Source: Lutacidiplasma sp049802875
GTDB taxonomy: Archaea; Thermoplasmatota; Thermoplasmata; Lutacidiplasmatales; UBA184
DNA length: 27,030 nucleotides
Direction: 5' to 3'
Assembly: GCA_049802875.1 (NCBI GenBank)
Contig: JBARNH010000033.1
Location: 1 to 27,030, forward strand
Positions within the stretch are counted from its first letter, which is position 1. Each line of letters begins with the position of its first letter. The notes under the pieces are model-generated. The model did no database searches and had not been told where the DNA came from. It saw only the letters and a program-made list of their open reading frames with translations. Of the stretch, positions 1 to 7,056 are shown piece after piece. A program made the translations under genes and the position numbers.

Positions 1-2
1 AC

Positions 3-110
3 GTCGGACCGACCGTCCGCGCCCTCGCGCTCGTCGCGGCGGCCGAACGCGCCGCGGGCCGACCGCCCCAAGCCCCCGGGATGCTCGCGTCGATCGACGC
101 GGACGAATGA
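3..110 (+). CDS. C-terminal end of an unidentified protein (partial)
   Basis: An open frame runs in from the left edge and ends at a TGA at 108-110, giving 35 residues that end in ASIDADE. The composition is Ala/Arg-rich like its neighbours. The stop lies only 11 bases from the convergent stop of the zinc-ribbon ORF, which fits a real gene end. Too little is visible to name a family, and I do not recognise it. Confidence 0.5.
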   Translation, partial: VGPTVRALALVAAAERAAGRPPQAPGMLASIDADE

Positions 111-121
111 ATCCGTTCGAG

Positions 122-445
122 CTAGGGGAGCGGCGTGCCGTCGTCCGCCACGTCGGTCTCGAAGATGAGCGAGCCCACGTACTGGCAGTTCAAGCAGTGG
201 TAGACCTGGCCGGTGATCGACCCGGCGGTGACCTCGATTCGCGTCGAGCCACAGGTCGGACAGCGGAGGATCCGATTACGATGGATCGGTCGGCGGCGCC
301 TCGTCTCCTTCCTCCTCGTCGTCGTCGTCGGGCGGCGGGACGGAGTCCGTCGGCTCGTCGTCCGGTTCCTCGGGTTCGGGCTCGGGTTCGTCGGGGGTCG
401 GCAGCTCGGCGCTCGGGGGGGGAGCCACTTCGCCGCCGTTCCCAT
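122..445 (-). CDS. Small zinc-ribbon protein overlapping the gyrA 3' end
   Basis: The C-terminal ~50 residues form a clear one-unit zinc ribbon: CPTCGS, then about 16 residues, then YHCLNCQYVGSL. This is typical of small archaeal zinc-ribbon proteins thought to bind nucleic acid or protein partners. The only ATG, GTG or TTG in frame upstream is at 445, which makes the first ~55 residues a Pro/Arg/Thr-rich stretch read from the same DNA as the acidic tail of GyrA, in another frame. The start is therefore doubtful: the true product may begin near 285 at a non-standard codon, or be joined to gyrA by a +1 frameshift. The ribbon itself is convincing; its exact role is unknown. Confidence 0.6.
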   Translation of the reverse strand: MGTAAKWLPPRAPSCRPPTNPSPNPRNRTTSRRTPSRRPTTTTRRKETRRRRPIHRNRILRCPTCGSTRIEVTAGSITGQVYHCLNCQYVGSLIFETDVADDGTPLP

Positions 446-2903
446 CGATCGGGGCTTCGATGATCGCCGCGTCCCGGACCTCGTCCCCTTCGTCGAGCCG
501 GATCACGCGGACGCCGAGGGTATTGCGCGCCTGGGCCCGGATCCCCTTCACGGCGACGCGGATCGTGATCCCGTTCTGGGTCGTGACGAGCAGCTCGGAA
601 GTGTCCGTGGTCGGCAGGACCGCGACGACCGCTCCGTTCCGGCCGCCGGTGCGGATCGTACGGACCCCCTTGGCGCCGCGCTTGGTCTCCCGATACTCCT
701 CGGTCAGACTGCGCTTCCCGTACCCCGTCGAAGTCAACGAGAGGAGCGTCGGGAACTTCGAGCTGACCGGTGACATCGCGACCACGTGGTCGTCCTTCTC
801 CTGCGACAGCCGGACGCCGATGACGCCGTAGGTCGCCCGACCCATGGGCCGCACCTCCGAGAGGGGGAAGCGGACCAGCTGGCCGGAGCGGGTCGCGAGG
901 AGGAGCTCGGTCGCCTCGTCCGTCACGAGCGCGACGCCCACGAGCTCATCTCCGTCCTCGAGGAGGATCGCCTGGATTCCGCTGATCCGGATGTTCTGGA
1001 ACTGGTCCAAGGTCGTCCGCTTCACCAGTCCGCGTCGCGTGGCGAAGAAGAGCGAGCCGGCGGTCGAGAGGTCGTGGAGCGGGAGCAGCGTCTGGACCCG
1101 CTCTCCTTCCTTGAGCCGCGGGAGAAGGTTGATCACCGCCTTGCCCTTCGATTGGCGACTCCCTTCGGGGAGCTCGTACGCCTTCAGCTGGTACACTCGG
1201 CCCTTGTTCGTGAAGAACAGCACGTCGTCGTGGGTGCGGGTGACGAAGGTCCGGATGACGTAGTCCTCTTCCTTCGTCTCCATCCGGATCAGTCCGCGTC
1301 CTCCGCGGTGCTGGCGTCGGTACTGGTCGAGGGGCAGGCGCTTGATGTACCCGTCCCGGGTCACGAGCACGACCACGTCGGTGTCCGGGATCAGGTCCTC
1401 GAGCGTCCGCTCCGTGAACGCGGGAACGATCCGGGTCCGACGAGCGTCGCCGCACCGTTGCTTGAGGTCGTTGAGCTCGTCGACGATCAGCCGGTCGAGC
1501 CGAGCGGGCGACGCGAGGATCTCCCGCAGGGTTCGTGCGAGGGCCTCCTTCTCGTTCTTCTCTTGCTCGACCGCCTCCCGCTCGAGGGCGGTGAGCCGCG
1601 AGAGCCGCATGTCGAGGATCGCCTTCGCCTGCTCGCTCGAGAGGAGGAACTTTCCCATCAGGCTCGTCTCGGCGGCCGGGACATCCTTCGATCGTCGGAT
1701 GGTCTTGATCACCTCGTCGATGTGGTCGATCGCCGTCAGGAACCCTTCGAGGAGGTGGAGCCGTTCCTCGGTCTTCCGTAGGTCGAACGTCGTCCGCCGG
1801 GTGAGGACCGACCGGCGGTGGTCGAGGTGCAGGACGAGGAGCTCCTTCAGCGGAAGGACCCGCGGGCGTCCGTCGACCAGGCAGAGGTTGATGACGCCGA
1901 AGCTCGTCTCGAGCGGCGTGTGCTCGTAGAGCCGGTTCAGCACGATCTCCGCCGCCGCGTCCCGACGGAGCTCGAGCACGACGCTCGTCCCGTGGCGGTC
2001 CGACTCGTCCCGGAGGTCGACGATCCCGTCGATCCGTTTGGTCTTGACGAGGTCGGCGATCAGCTCGAGAAGGGACGTCTTGTTGACCTCGTACGGGATC
2101 TCGGTGATGACGATCTCGCCGCGACCGTCCCGCTCCCGGATCTCGGCCGTGCCGCGGAGGTGCACGGTCCCGCGACCGGTTTCGTAGGCCTCGCGGATCC
2201 CCTCGGTCGAGAGGTACCCGCCGGTCGGGAAGTCGGGACCGGGCAGGACCTTTTGGATCTCGTCGAGCCCCGCCTCGGGACGCTCGAGCAGCAGGAGGAG
2301 CGCGTCCGCGACCTCGGGGAGGTTGTGCGGCGGCATGTTCGTCGCCATGCCGACCGCGATCCCGGCGGACCCGTTGATCAGCAAGTTGGGGACCTTCGAT
2401 GGAACGTCGAGCGGCTCCTTCAGGGTCCCGTCGAAGTTGTCGGTCCAGTCGACCGTCTCCTTCTCGATATCGAGAAGGAGCTCTTCCGCGAGCGGGGAGA
2501 GCCGGGCCTCGGTGTACCGCATCGCGGCCGGGGAGTCTCCGTCGATCGAGCCAAAGTTGCCCTGCCCGTCGATTAGCGGATAACGAAGGCTGAACGCCTG
2601 GGCCATCCGGACGAGCGCGTCGTAGACGGCGAGGTCCCCGTGCGGATGGTACTTCCCGAGGACGTCGCCGACGGTACGGGCCGACTTGCGGTACGGGTGG
2701 TCGTGGGTCGCCCCGGACTCCCACATCGACCAGAGGATGCGCCGCTGGACCGGCTTCAGGCCGTTCCGGCCGTCGGGCAGCGCCCGCCCAACGATGACGC
2801 TCATCGCGTAATCGAGGTACGACTGATGCATCTCGCGCTCGAGCGGCCGGTCGTGGATCCGGTCGACCTCGGCCGGCGGGATGGCTTCCGGCGTCTCGCT
2901 CAC
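276..2903 (-). CDS. gyrA: DNA gyrase subunit A
   Basis: This is the breakage-reunion subunit of the type IIA topoisomerase that introduces negative supercoils with GyrB. The 875-residue product starts at a GTG overlapping the RecJ stop (GTGA); longer upstream frames only read the RecJ end out of frame. The catalytic Tyr is residue 130 (AAMRYTEARL). The quinolone-region helix reads KYHPHGDLAVYDALVRM, so the position equal to E. coli Ser83 is Leu91 and the Asp87 position is Asp. A canonical GyrA-box, QHRGGRG, lies at 531-537 in the first blade of the C-terminal beta-pinwheel, which marks a true DNA-wrapping gyrase rather than topoisomerase IV. The last ~55 residues are an acidic Pro/Asp/Glu tail. 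No gyrB lies in the window. The gene is last or next to last in the uS15-RecJ-gyrA operon. Confidence 0.97.
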   Translation of the reverse strand: MSETPEAIPPAEVDRIHDRPLEREMHQSYLDYAMSVIVGRALPDGRNGLKPVQRRILWSMWESGATHDHPYRKSARTVGDVLGKYHPHGDLAVYDALVRMAQAFSLRYPLIDGQGNFGSIDGDSPAAMRYTEARLSPLAEELLLDIEKETVDWTDNFDGTLKEPLDVPSKVPNLLINGSAGIAVGMATNMPPHNLPEVADALLLLLERPEAGLDEIQKVLPGPDFPTGGYLSTEGIREAYETGRGTVHLRGTAEIRERDGRGEIVITEIPYEVNKTSLLELIADLVKTKRIDGIVDLRDESDRHGTSVVLELRRDAAAEIVLNRLYEHTPLETSFGVINLCLVDGRPRVLPLKELLVLHLDHRRSVLTRRTTFDLRKTEERLHLLEGFLTAIDHIDEVIKTIRRSKDVPAAETSLMGKFLLSSEQAKAILDMRLSRLTALEREAVEQEKNEKEALARTLREILASPARLDRLIVDELNDLKQRCGDARRTRIVPAFTERTLEDLIPDTDVVVLVTRDGYIKRLPLDQYRRQHRGGRGLIRMETKEEDYVIRTFVTRTHDDVLFFTNKGRVYQLKAYELPEGSRQSKGKAVINLLPRLKEGERVQTLLPLHDLSTAGSLFFATRRGLVKRTTLDQFQNIRISGIQAILLEDGDELVGVALVTDEATELLLATRSGQLVRFPLSEVRPMGRATYGVIGVRLSQEKDDHVVAMSPVSSKFPTLLSLTSTGYGKRSLTEEYRETKRGAKGVRTIRTGGRNGAVVAVLPTTDTSELLVTTQNGITIRVAVKGIRAQARNTLGVRVIRLDEGDEVRDAAIIEAPIDGNGGEVAPPPSAELPTPDEPEPEPEEPDDEPTDSVPPPDDDDEEEGDEAPPTDPS

Positions 2904-4291
2904 GACGCCTCCGCTCGGATGCCGAGCTGATGCGAGAGGATCCGGTCGGCTTCGGCGAGGAATTGGGGCCGGGTGCCGGCCGGGATCGTCGCGCCGCTCG
3001 CGATCCGGTGTCCGCCCCCTTCTCCGCCGACGGCCGCGGCGGCGGTCGCACACGCCGCCGCGAGGTCGAGGCCCCGGTCGACCAGCCGCACGGTCGCGCG
3101 GGCGCTCACCTTCGTGGGGCCGGCCCCTTCCGAAAAGGCGAACACCGGGCGCTCCGGGTCAAGTAGGTAGAGGATCGCCATGCCCGCTTGAGTACCCGCG
3201 AGAGTGGTGTACGGACTCTCGAACCACTGGAGAGAACTCATCGAATTTACACCCTCGTCTTCGAGTCGGCGCAACCCTTGGAGCACGCCCGACCGCCACC
3301 CGTCCTCCGCGAGCCGGACCCGCTCGGCCGCGGCCGGGTCCCCGAGGGCGTAGGCGACCCCAACGCCGGGCATCTTGACTCGGCCGGCCGCGCTCTGCCG
3401 GTTCGAGACCTCCTCGGCGTCGAGTCCCAACGACGGGACGAACCAGCGGTCCTGATCGAGGATCTGGATCGCCTCGGGGGGGACGCCCGCCTTCGTGAGG
3501 CGCTCTCGCAGCGCGGTCACGAGGCGCCGGCTCTCCTCCGTCGTCAGGCTCGACGGGGACCGGGCCGCATCGATACCGAGCCCATCGAGGAATCGACCGA
3601 CCTCCTCGGGCCGTCCCGAGAGGCCCCGGACGAACGGGTCGATACCGCCCGCGATCGCCGCGCCCATCGTGGGCCCGAACAGCGCGACGCCCGGGCGACG
3701 CACGACAAGGGACCGGAGGACGGCCTCCTCGACCAGGCGGGCAGTGAGGCCGCGGAACCCTCCGACGTGCTGGCGGTCGCCGATCGCCCCCGACAGCCCC
3801 CAGGGAGCGTTGTCCCAGTTCTTCGGGTCGAGGAAGACGGTGAACAGCCAGGTCAGGGTCGCCGCGCACATCTCGCGCATCCCGTCGACCCCCCAGTCGA
3901 GCGGGTTGACGAACGCGACGTGGTCGGGCAGCGGCGGGGGCGACGGGGCGCCGGGGTACGTATGGTGGTCGAGTACGACGACCGGCTGGGAATGGTGGCG
4001 GAGGAGGTCGAGCCAGCTCGACCCGGTGTCCAGGACCAGGATCGGGCTCGAGGTACTCCGAACGAGCTCCCCCATCCGTTCGCGCTCGACGCCGGCGAGC
4101 GCGGTCGCCTGGGCCGGGTATCCGAGTCGACCGAGGGCACGCATCGCGGACGATGCGCTGGCGATGCCGTCCGCGTCGTAGTGATAGATCACCCGCCAGC
4201 GGCCGGGATGGCCCAGCACGAGCGCGCGGGCCCGTTCGAACTCCTCGCGATACTTCGGGTCGGCAACGAAGCCGTCGGGGCCCGAAGGCAT
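2900..4291 (-). CDS. RecJ-like DHH-family single-strand exonuclease (GAN type)
   Basis: This is a DHH/DHHA1 phosphoesterase of 463 residues. Motif I is HYDADGIAS (about 37-45), the DHH motif is LDHHTYPG (Asp108-His109-His110), a further metal-site motif is GAIGDRQHVGG, and the DHHA1 glycine-rich signature GGEGGGHRIASG is near 418-429. Archaeal members act as RecJ-like nucleases, and some bind GINS at the replication fork (GAN). The start chosen is the ATG at 4291, whose A is shared with the TGA of the uS15 gene; a GTG one codon upstream is an alternative. The stop overlaps the gyrA GTG by 4 bases, so coupled translation is likely. Linkage of rps15 with a RecJ-like gene is common in archaea. 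Whether this is the GINS-associated paralog cannot be told here. Confidence 0.92.
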   Translation of the reverse strand: MPSGPDGFVADPKYREEFERARALVLGHPGRWRVIYHYDADGIASASSAMRALGRLGYPAQATALAGVERERMGELVRSTSSPILVLDTGSSWLDLLRHHSQPVVVLDHHTYPGAPSPPPLPDHVAFVNPLDWGVDGMREMCAATLTWLFTVFLDPKNWDNAPWGLSGAIGDRQHVGGFRGLTARLVEEAVLRSLVVRRPGVALFGPTMGAAIAGGIDPFVRGLSGRPEEVGRFLDGLGIDAARSPSSLTTEESRRLVTALRERLTKAGVPPEAIQILDQDRWFVPSLGLDAEEVSNRQSAAGRVKMPGVGVAYALGDPAAAERVRLAEDGWRSGVLQGLRRLEDEGVNSMSSLQWFESPYTTLAGTQAGMAILYLLDPERPVFAFSEGAGPTKVSARATVRLVDRGLDLAAACATAAAAVGGEGGGHRIASGATIPAGTRPQFLAEADRILSHQLGIRAEAS

Positions 4292-4746
4292 CACTCCACC
4301 TGGAGCGCCGCCCCCGCCGCCGAGTAGCGCCAGCTCTCGGGGAGCCGGCGGCGTCGGCGGTAGTATCGGGCCAGGCGTCGGATCCGCGACTCCATCAGGC
4401 TGAGTCCCCGACGGTTGGCGAGGTCCTTCGGGTGGGTCTGGAGGTGACGTTGCAGGTGGACGACGCGCTTGAGCAGCGCGTGGAGGTCGTCCGGGAGGTC
4501 GGGCTTCACTCCGTTCTCGCTGAGCAGAACCCCGAGCCGTTTACCGGTGATCGCGCGCGAGAGCGGGATCGCGTAGGAGTCCCGGAGCGTCTGACCGACC
4601 ATCGCTTGGCCCATCCCACCCTTCGCGAGCTGAACGGCCTGCGTGACGACCTCCTCGGAGGACGCGGTGACCCATTCCGGTTTCATCAACGGATAGGGCC
4701 GGTGCGACCCGGCGCGACCCTTGTGTCCGGAGTGGATCCTCGACAT
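4291..4746 (-). CDS. rps15: 30S ribosomal protein uS15, archaeal type
   Basis: This small-subunit protein binds helices of the 16S rRNA central domain. The 151-residue length and the N-terminal sequence (MSRIHSGHKGRAGSHRP) match the archaeal/eukaryal S15 form, which carries an N-terminal extension missing in bacteria. The conserved C-terminal block includes LANRRGLSLMESRIRRLARYY. It is the first gene of the operon with the RecJ-like nuclease and gyrA, and its TGA overlaps the next ATG. A TATA-like box lies about 30 bases before its ATG. Confidence 0.97.
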   Translation of the reverse strand: MSRIHSGHKGRAGSHRPYPLMKPEWVTASSEEVVTQAVQLAKGGMGQAMVGQTLRDSYAIPLSRAITGKRLGVLLSENGVKPDLPDDLHALLKRVVHLQRHLQTHPKDLANRRGLSLMESRIRRLARYYRRRRRLPESWRYSAAGAALQVE

Positions 4747-4769
4747 GGGGGGACGCCCACTCGCGGTGG

Positions 4770-4780
4770 CTACTTAAGAG
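4770..4780 (-). promoter_or_regulatory. TATA-like box for the uS15 operon
   Basis: On the minus strand CTCTTAAGTAG stands out as AT-rich in GC-rich surroundings, centred about 30 bases before the rps15 ATG. Archaeal transcription usually starts about 25-27 bases after the TATA centre, so the transcript should be leaderless or have a leader of only a few bases. Confidence 0.55.
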
Positions 4781-4821
4781 TTCTACCGAGGGGAAAACGC
4801 GGGCGCGCGAGGGCGGTGATT

Positions 4822-5172
4822 TCAGGGGATCCGGTCGCTCTTTTGGAGGTTCTCGATCAGGAACTGTTTCCCACCCGCCGTGATCCGGTAGTGAGCTTTC
4901 GTCCCCGCGCGGGGTCCCCGCGCCGAGCCGGCGTAGTTGGCTCCGGAATCGACCTCGACCATCCCGTTCCGGACCAGGAGCCCCAAGGCGAGGGAGACCT
5001 TCACGAGCTCCTGGTCGATCGCCCAGAACTTCGCGAGGAGTCGTTCCAAATCCGCGAGCGCGAGCGCCTGGTCGCGTTCCTGACCCTCGTGCATCGACTC
5101 GACGCGGTTCAGCTGCTGTAAGATCGCGACTAGCGTCGCCCGGACCGGATCCGGAGCGTCCCCGGAAGGCAT
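4822..5172 (-). CDS. Winged-helix-like small protein, paralog of the product at 6297-6656
   Basis: This 116-residue protein has no named family that I recognise. It is helix-rich, with a LNRVE motif at 21-25, a middle region VKVSLALGLLVRNGMVEV, and a C-terminal YRITAGGKQFLIENL segment that resembles the wing and last helix of winged-helix transcription regulators. The protein at 6297-6656 shares the LNRVE motif, an LxxLLxN segment and the IT-x-x-GK-x-x-L-x-E-L ending, so the two look like diverged paralogs. They flank the metallo-hydrolase gene on the same strand. It starts with ATG about 30 bases after a TATA-like box. A DNA-binding role is inference. Confidence 0.75.
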   Translation of the reverse strand: MPSGDAPDPVRATLVAILQQLNRVESMHEGQERDQALALADLERLLAKFWAIDQELVKVSLALGLLVRNGMVEVDSGANYAGSARGPRAGTKAHYRITAGGKQFLIENLQKSDRIP

Positions 5173-5197
5173 GCTCGTCTCTTACGCGGCGTTCCGG

Positions 5198-5205
5198 TAC
5201 TTAAA
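5198..5205 (-). promoter_or_regulatory. TATA-like box for the winged-helix gene at 4822
   Basis: On the minus strand TTTAAGTA is centred about 30 bases before the ATG at 5172, predicting a leaderless transcript. The box includes the TAA stop codon (5201-5203) of the upstream hydrolase gene, so promoter and gene end share bases. Confidence 0.5.
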
Positions 5206-6172
5206 GGGCCCCCGAACCGGACCCCGCGGCGTCGGCGGCGGCGCGGGAATTACGCGGCCCGCGCGCGAGGCGGTAGATCCGGGCGAGATTGCTGGGGTAC
5301 ATGAACGAGAAACGGAGCCGGCGATACCGGTCGGGGATCGCAGTTTGTTGAATCTCCCGGAGTGTCGCGCCCCGTCGCTTGGCCACCGCGACCGTGCGCG
5401 AGAGGCTCCGGAAGTATTCTTGGATCCCCTCGAGCGTCCGACGGGTTCCGATCGATCCGTGTCCGGGGACGACACGGTCCACCGGGAGCCGTCGCATGCG
5501 ACTGAGGATCCGTATCCACTCGTCCGGCCAGCCGTCCCCCACCGACGGATGGTAGCCGACCACCGCGAGATCCCCCGAGAACAGGACCCGTTCGTCCGGC
5601 AGGTATCCGAAGACGTCGCTCGGAGAATGACCTCCCCCGTACGTGATCAGGTGGAGGGCCCGCCGCCGTCCTTCGAGAACGAGTTCGTCGCGGAACGTCA
5701 CTTCCGGAGGCACGACTCGGTGAGAGCGGGGAGTGGCGATGACGCCTCGGGCCCACGCCCGTACCTGGGGCCGATCGACCGCCGCGATCTGCGAATCCGG
5801 TCCGTCGATGTCGGCGAGTTCTTTCGGGAACTGCCGGTGCTCGGAGTCGAACTGGCGCTGACTTCGACGGAGCACGACCTCGCGGACCCGTCGGGACGAG
5901 ACCACGTGTCCGTTCGCGAACGCGGAGTTGCCCCAGATGTGATCGCCGTGCCAGTGGCTGTTGACGACCCACGCGGGCGGGTGTCCGGTGACCTTCTCGG
6001 CCGCCCGGGCGAGCGCGGCGCCGGCCATCGGGGTCAACATCGAATCGAACACGACCGTGGCCCCGCCGAGGTCGACGATCCCAGAGTTGCAGAGGCCGTA
6101 CCCGGTCGGAGTGGCGACGGCCGCATGGACCCCGGCCGCAAGTCGTTCGAGCCGGAAGTGCCGAGAGTCCAT
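5201..6172 (-). CDS. Metallo-beta-lactamase-fold hydrolase
   Basis: This 323-residue protein has the full MBL metal-site set: SHWHGDH (His73, His75, Asp77, His78), the later GGGHSPSDV and SGDL motifs, and a C-terminal PGHGS. The HSPSDVFGYLPDERVLFSGDL stretch resembles MBL hydrolases of the SoxH/quinoprotein-relay type, but the substrate cannot be read from sequence. No signal peptide or membrane helix is evident, so it should be cytoplasmic. The frame extends upstream to 6286, but the ATG at 6172 is preferred because a TATA-like box lies about 37 bases before it and the extra residues are low-complexity. It sits between two paralogous winged-helix-like genes, which may regulate it or share its pathway. 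Confidence 0.88.
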   Translation of the reverse strand: MDSRHFRLERLAAGVHAAVATPTGYGLCNSGIVDLGGATVVFDSMLTPMAGAALARAAEKVTGHPPAWVVNSHWHGDHIWGNSAFANGHVVSSRRVREVVLRRSQRQFDSEHRQFPKELADIDGPDSQIAAVDRPQVRAWARGVIATPRSHRVVPPEVTFRDELVLEGRRRALHLITYGGGHSPSDVFGYLPDERVLFSGDLAVVGYHPSVGDGWPDEWIRILSRMRRLPVDRVVPGHGSIGTRRTLEGIQEYFRSLSRTVAVAKRRGATLREIQQTAIPDRYRRLRFSFMYPSNLARIYRLARGPRNSRAAADAAGSGSGAL

Positions 6173-6204
6173 CGAGGAAGTCACGACGGTTCCAAGCGCG
6201 GGGG

Positions 6205-6213
6205 AGTTAAGTT
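6205..6213 (-). promoter_or_regulatory. TATA-like box for the MBL-fold hydrolase
   Basis: AACTTAACT on the minus strand lies about 37 bases before the ATG at 6172, consistent with a leader of about 10 bases. It supports the shorter start for this gene. Confidence 0.4.
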
Positions 6214-6296
6214 GGCTTCCGGGACCTTGGGCGCGGAGTCGTCGCCCGAAGCGGGTTCCCGGAAGGACAGTGGAGCGGACCCTCATGGCCGAGCGG

Positions 6297-6656
6297 TCAC
6301 ACTCGACCGGTGCGCTCGAGCTCTTTCAGCAGGAGACGTTTTCCTTCCAGAGTGATCGCAAACCGTTCTCCGACCAGGCGCCCGCGGTCCCACGCGTACT
6401 CGGAGTCGGTGAGGCGCCGAGCGAGGCTGTTTGCCAGCAGCACTTCGAGGGTGCGATTGGCGTCCTCGAGGGTCACGGCGGAAAATCCCGTCTTTTCGAG
6501 GAGGTGGACGACCTCCTCTCGTTCGAGCCCTTCGATCGGTCCGTGATCCTCTTCGACGCGGTTCAGGAGCTTCAGTACCTCGACCATCTCGAGGTGGAGC
6601 TCGCGCGCCTGCGATTCGGGAGCCTCGGGCACGACCCGAGAGCGGTCGCCCGGCAC
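6297..6656 (-). CDS. Winged-helix-like small protein, paralog of the product at 4822-5172
   Basis: This 119-residue protein starts at GTG. The shared features with the 4822-5172 product are LLNRVEEDH at about 30-38, LEVLLANSLARRL in the middle, and FAITLEGKRLLLKELE near the end. It carries charged helices, no Cys and no membrane segment. The function is unknown; a winged-helix regulator is the best guess from the strand-turn-helix C-terminus. It is transcribed away from the Cys-rich protein/trpS pair, with which it shares a short intergenic region. Confidence 0.75.
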   Translation of the reverse strand: MPGDRSRVVPEAPESQARELHLEMVEVLKLLNRVEEDHGPIEGLEREEVVHLLEKTGFSAVTLEDANRTLEVLLANSLARRLTDSEYAWDRGRLVGERFAITLEGKRLLLKELERTGRV

Positions 6657-6700
6657 TTGAGGATATCCGTCCGCCGCATCCCATCCGAGCGCCCAACGGG

Positions 6701-6708
6701 TTTTTAGG
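6701..6708. promoter_or_regulatory. Shared divergent promoter box
   Basis: TTTTTAGG is the only AT-rich run between the divergent genes at 6656 and 6735. Its centre is about 31 bases before the plus-strand ATG (leaderless spacing) and about 48 bases before the minus-strand GTG. A single box may serve both directions, or only the plus-strand pair with trpS. Confidence 0.4.
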
Positions 6709-6734
6709 TCCGTTCCGCCGGTACCTTTTCAGCA

Positions 6735-7043
6735 ATGACCTGCACGTGCCGAAACCCGGCCCGGTGTCCGATCTGCAACACCCCCGTTCGAGTGCCGCTC
6801 TCGAACCTCGAGAACCAGGCCGGCGGCGCGATCCTGGTCGAACGGTTCGCACGGCGGGACTCCTCGTCGGGGCGGGAGGGGCTGCGCCGCCTGATCGAGG
6901 GATGGGCGACCTGCCCGTCCTGCGGTCACAGCATCCACCACGAACACTCGCGGTCGTGCGTTGCCGAGGCACTGAGCAGCGCGGGGGTCCCGCTTGGGGA
7001 GCGGGAGTCGATCCTCGCGAAGATCACTTTCCCGGAAGGTTGA
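6735..7043 (+). CDS. Small Cys-rich, probably zinc-binding protein
   Basis: This 102-residue protein of unknown family begins MTCTCRNPARCPICNTPV, with Cys at 3, 5, 11 and 14, and has a second cluster CPSCGHSIHHEHSRSC near residues 60-75. Two separate Cys/His sites suggest two bound zinc ions or a rubredoxin-like knuckle. It ends 13 bases before trpS and is probably co-transcribed with it, so a role near translation or tRNA charging is possible but unproven. The ATG fits a leaderless promoter. Confidence 0.7.
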   Translation: MTCTCRNPARCPICNTPVRVPLSNLENQAGGAILVERFARRDSSSGREGLRRLIEGWATCPSCGHSIHHEHSRSCVAEALSSAGVPLGERESILAKITFPEG

Positions 7044-7056
7044 CGGGCGGACCACG

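Noticed and set aside
946..3051. Second long minus-strand frame within gyrA.
   Set aside because: Its Arg/Pro/Ala-rich sequence is the out-of-frame reading of gyrA codons, with no recognisable motif.
2904..3053. N-terminal extension of gyrA by about 50 residues.
   Set aside because: The extra part reads the end of the RecJ-like gene out of frame; the GTG overlapping the RecJ stop gives the normal GyrA start.
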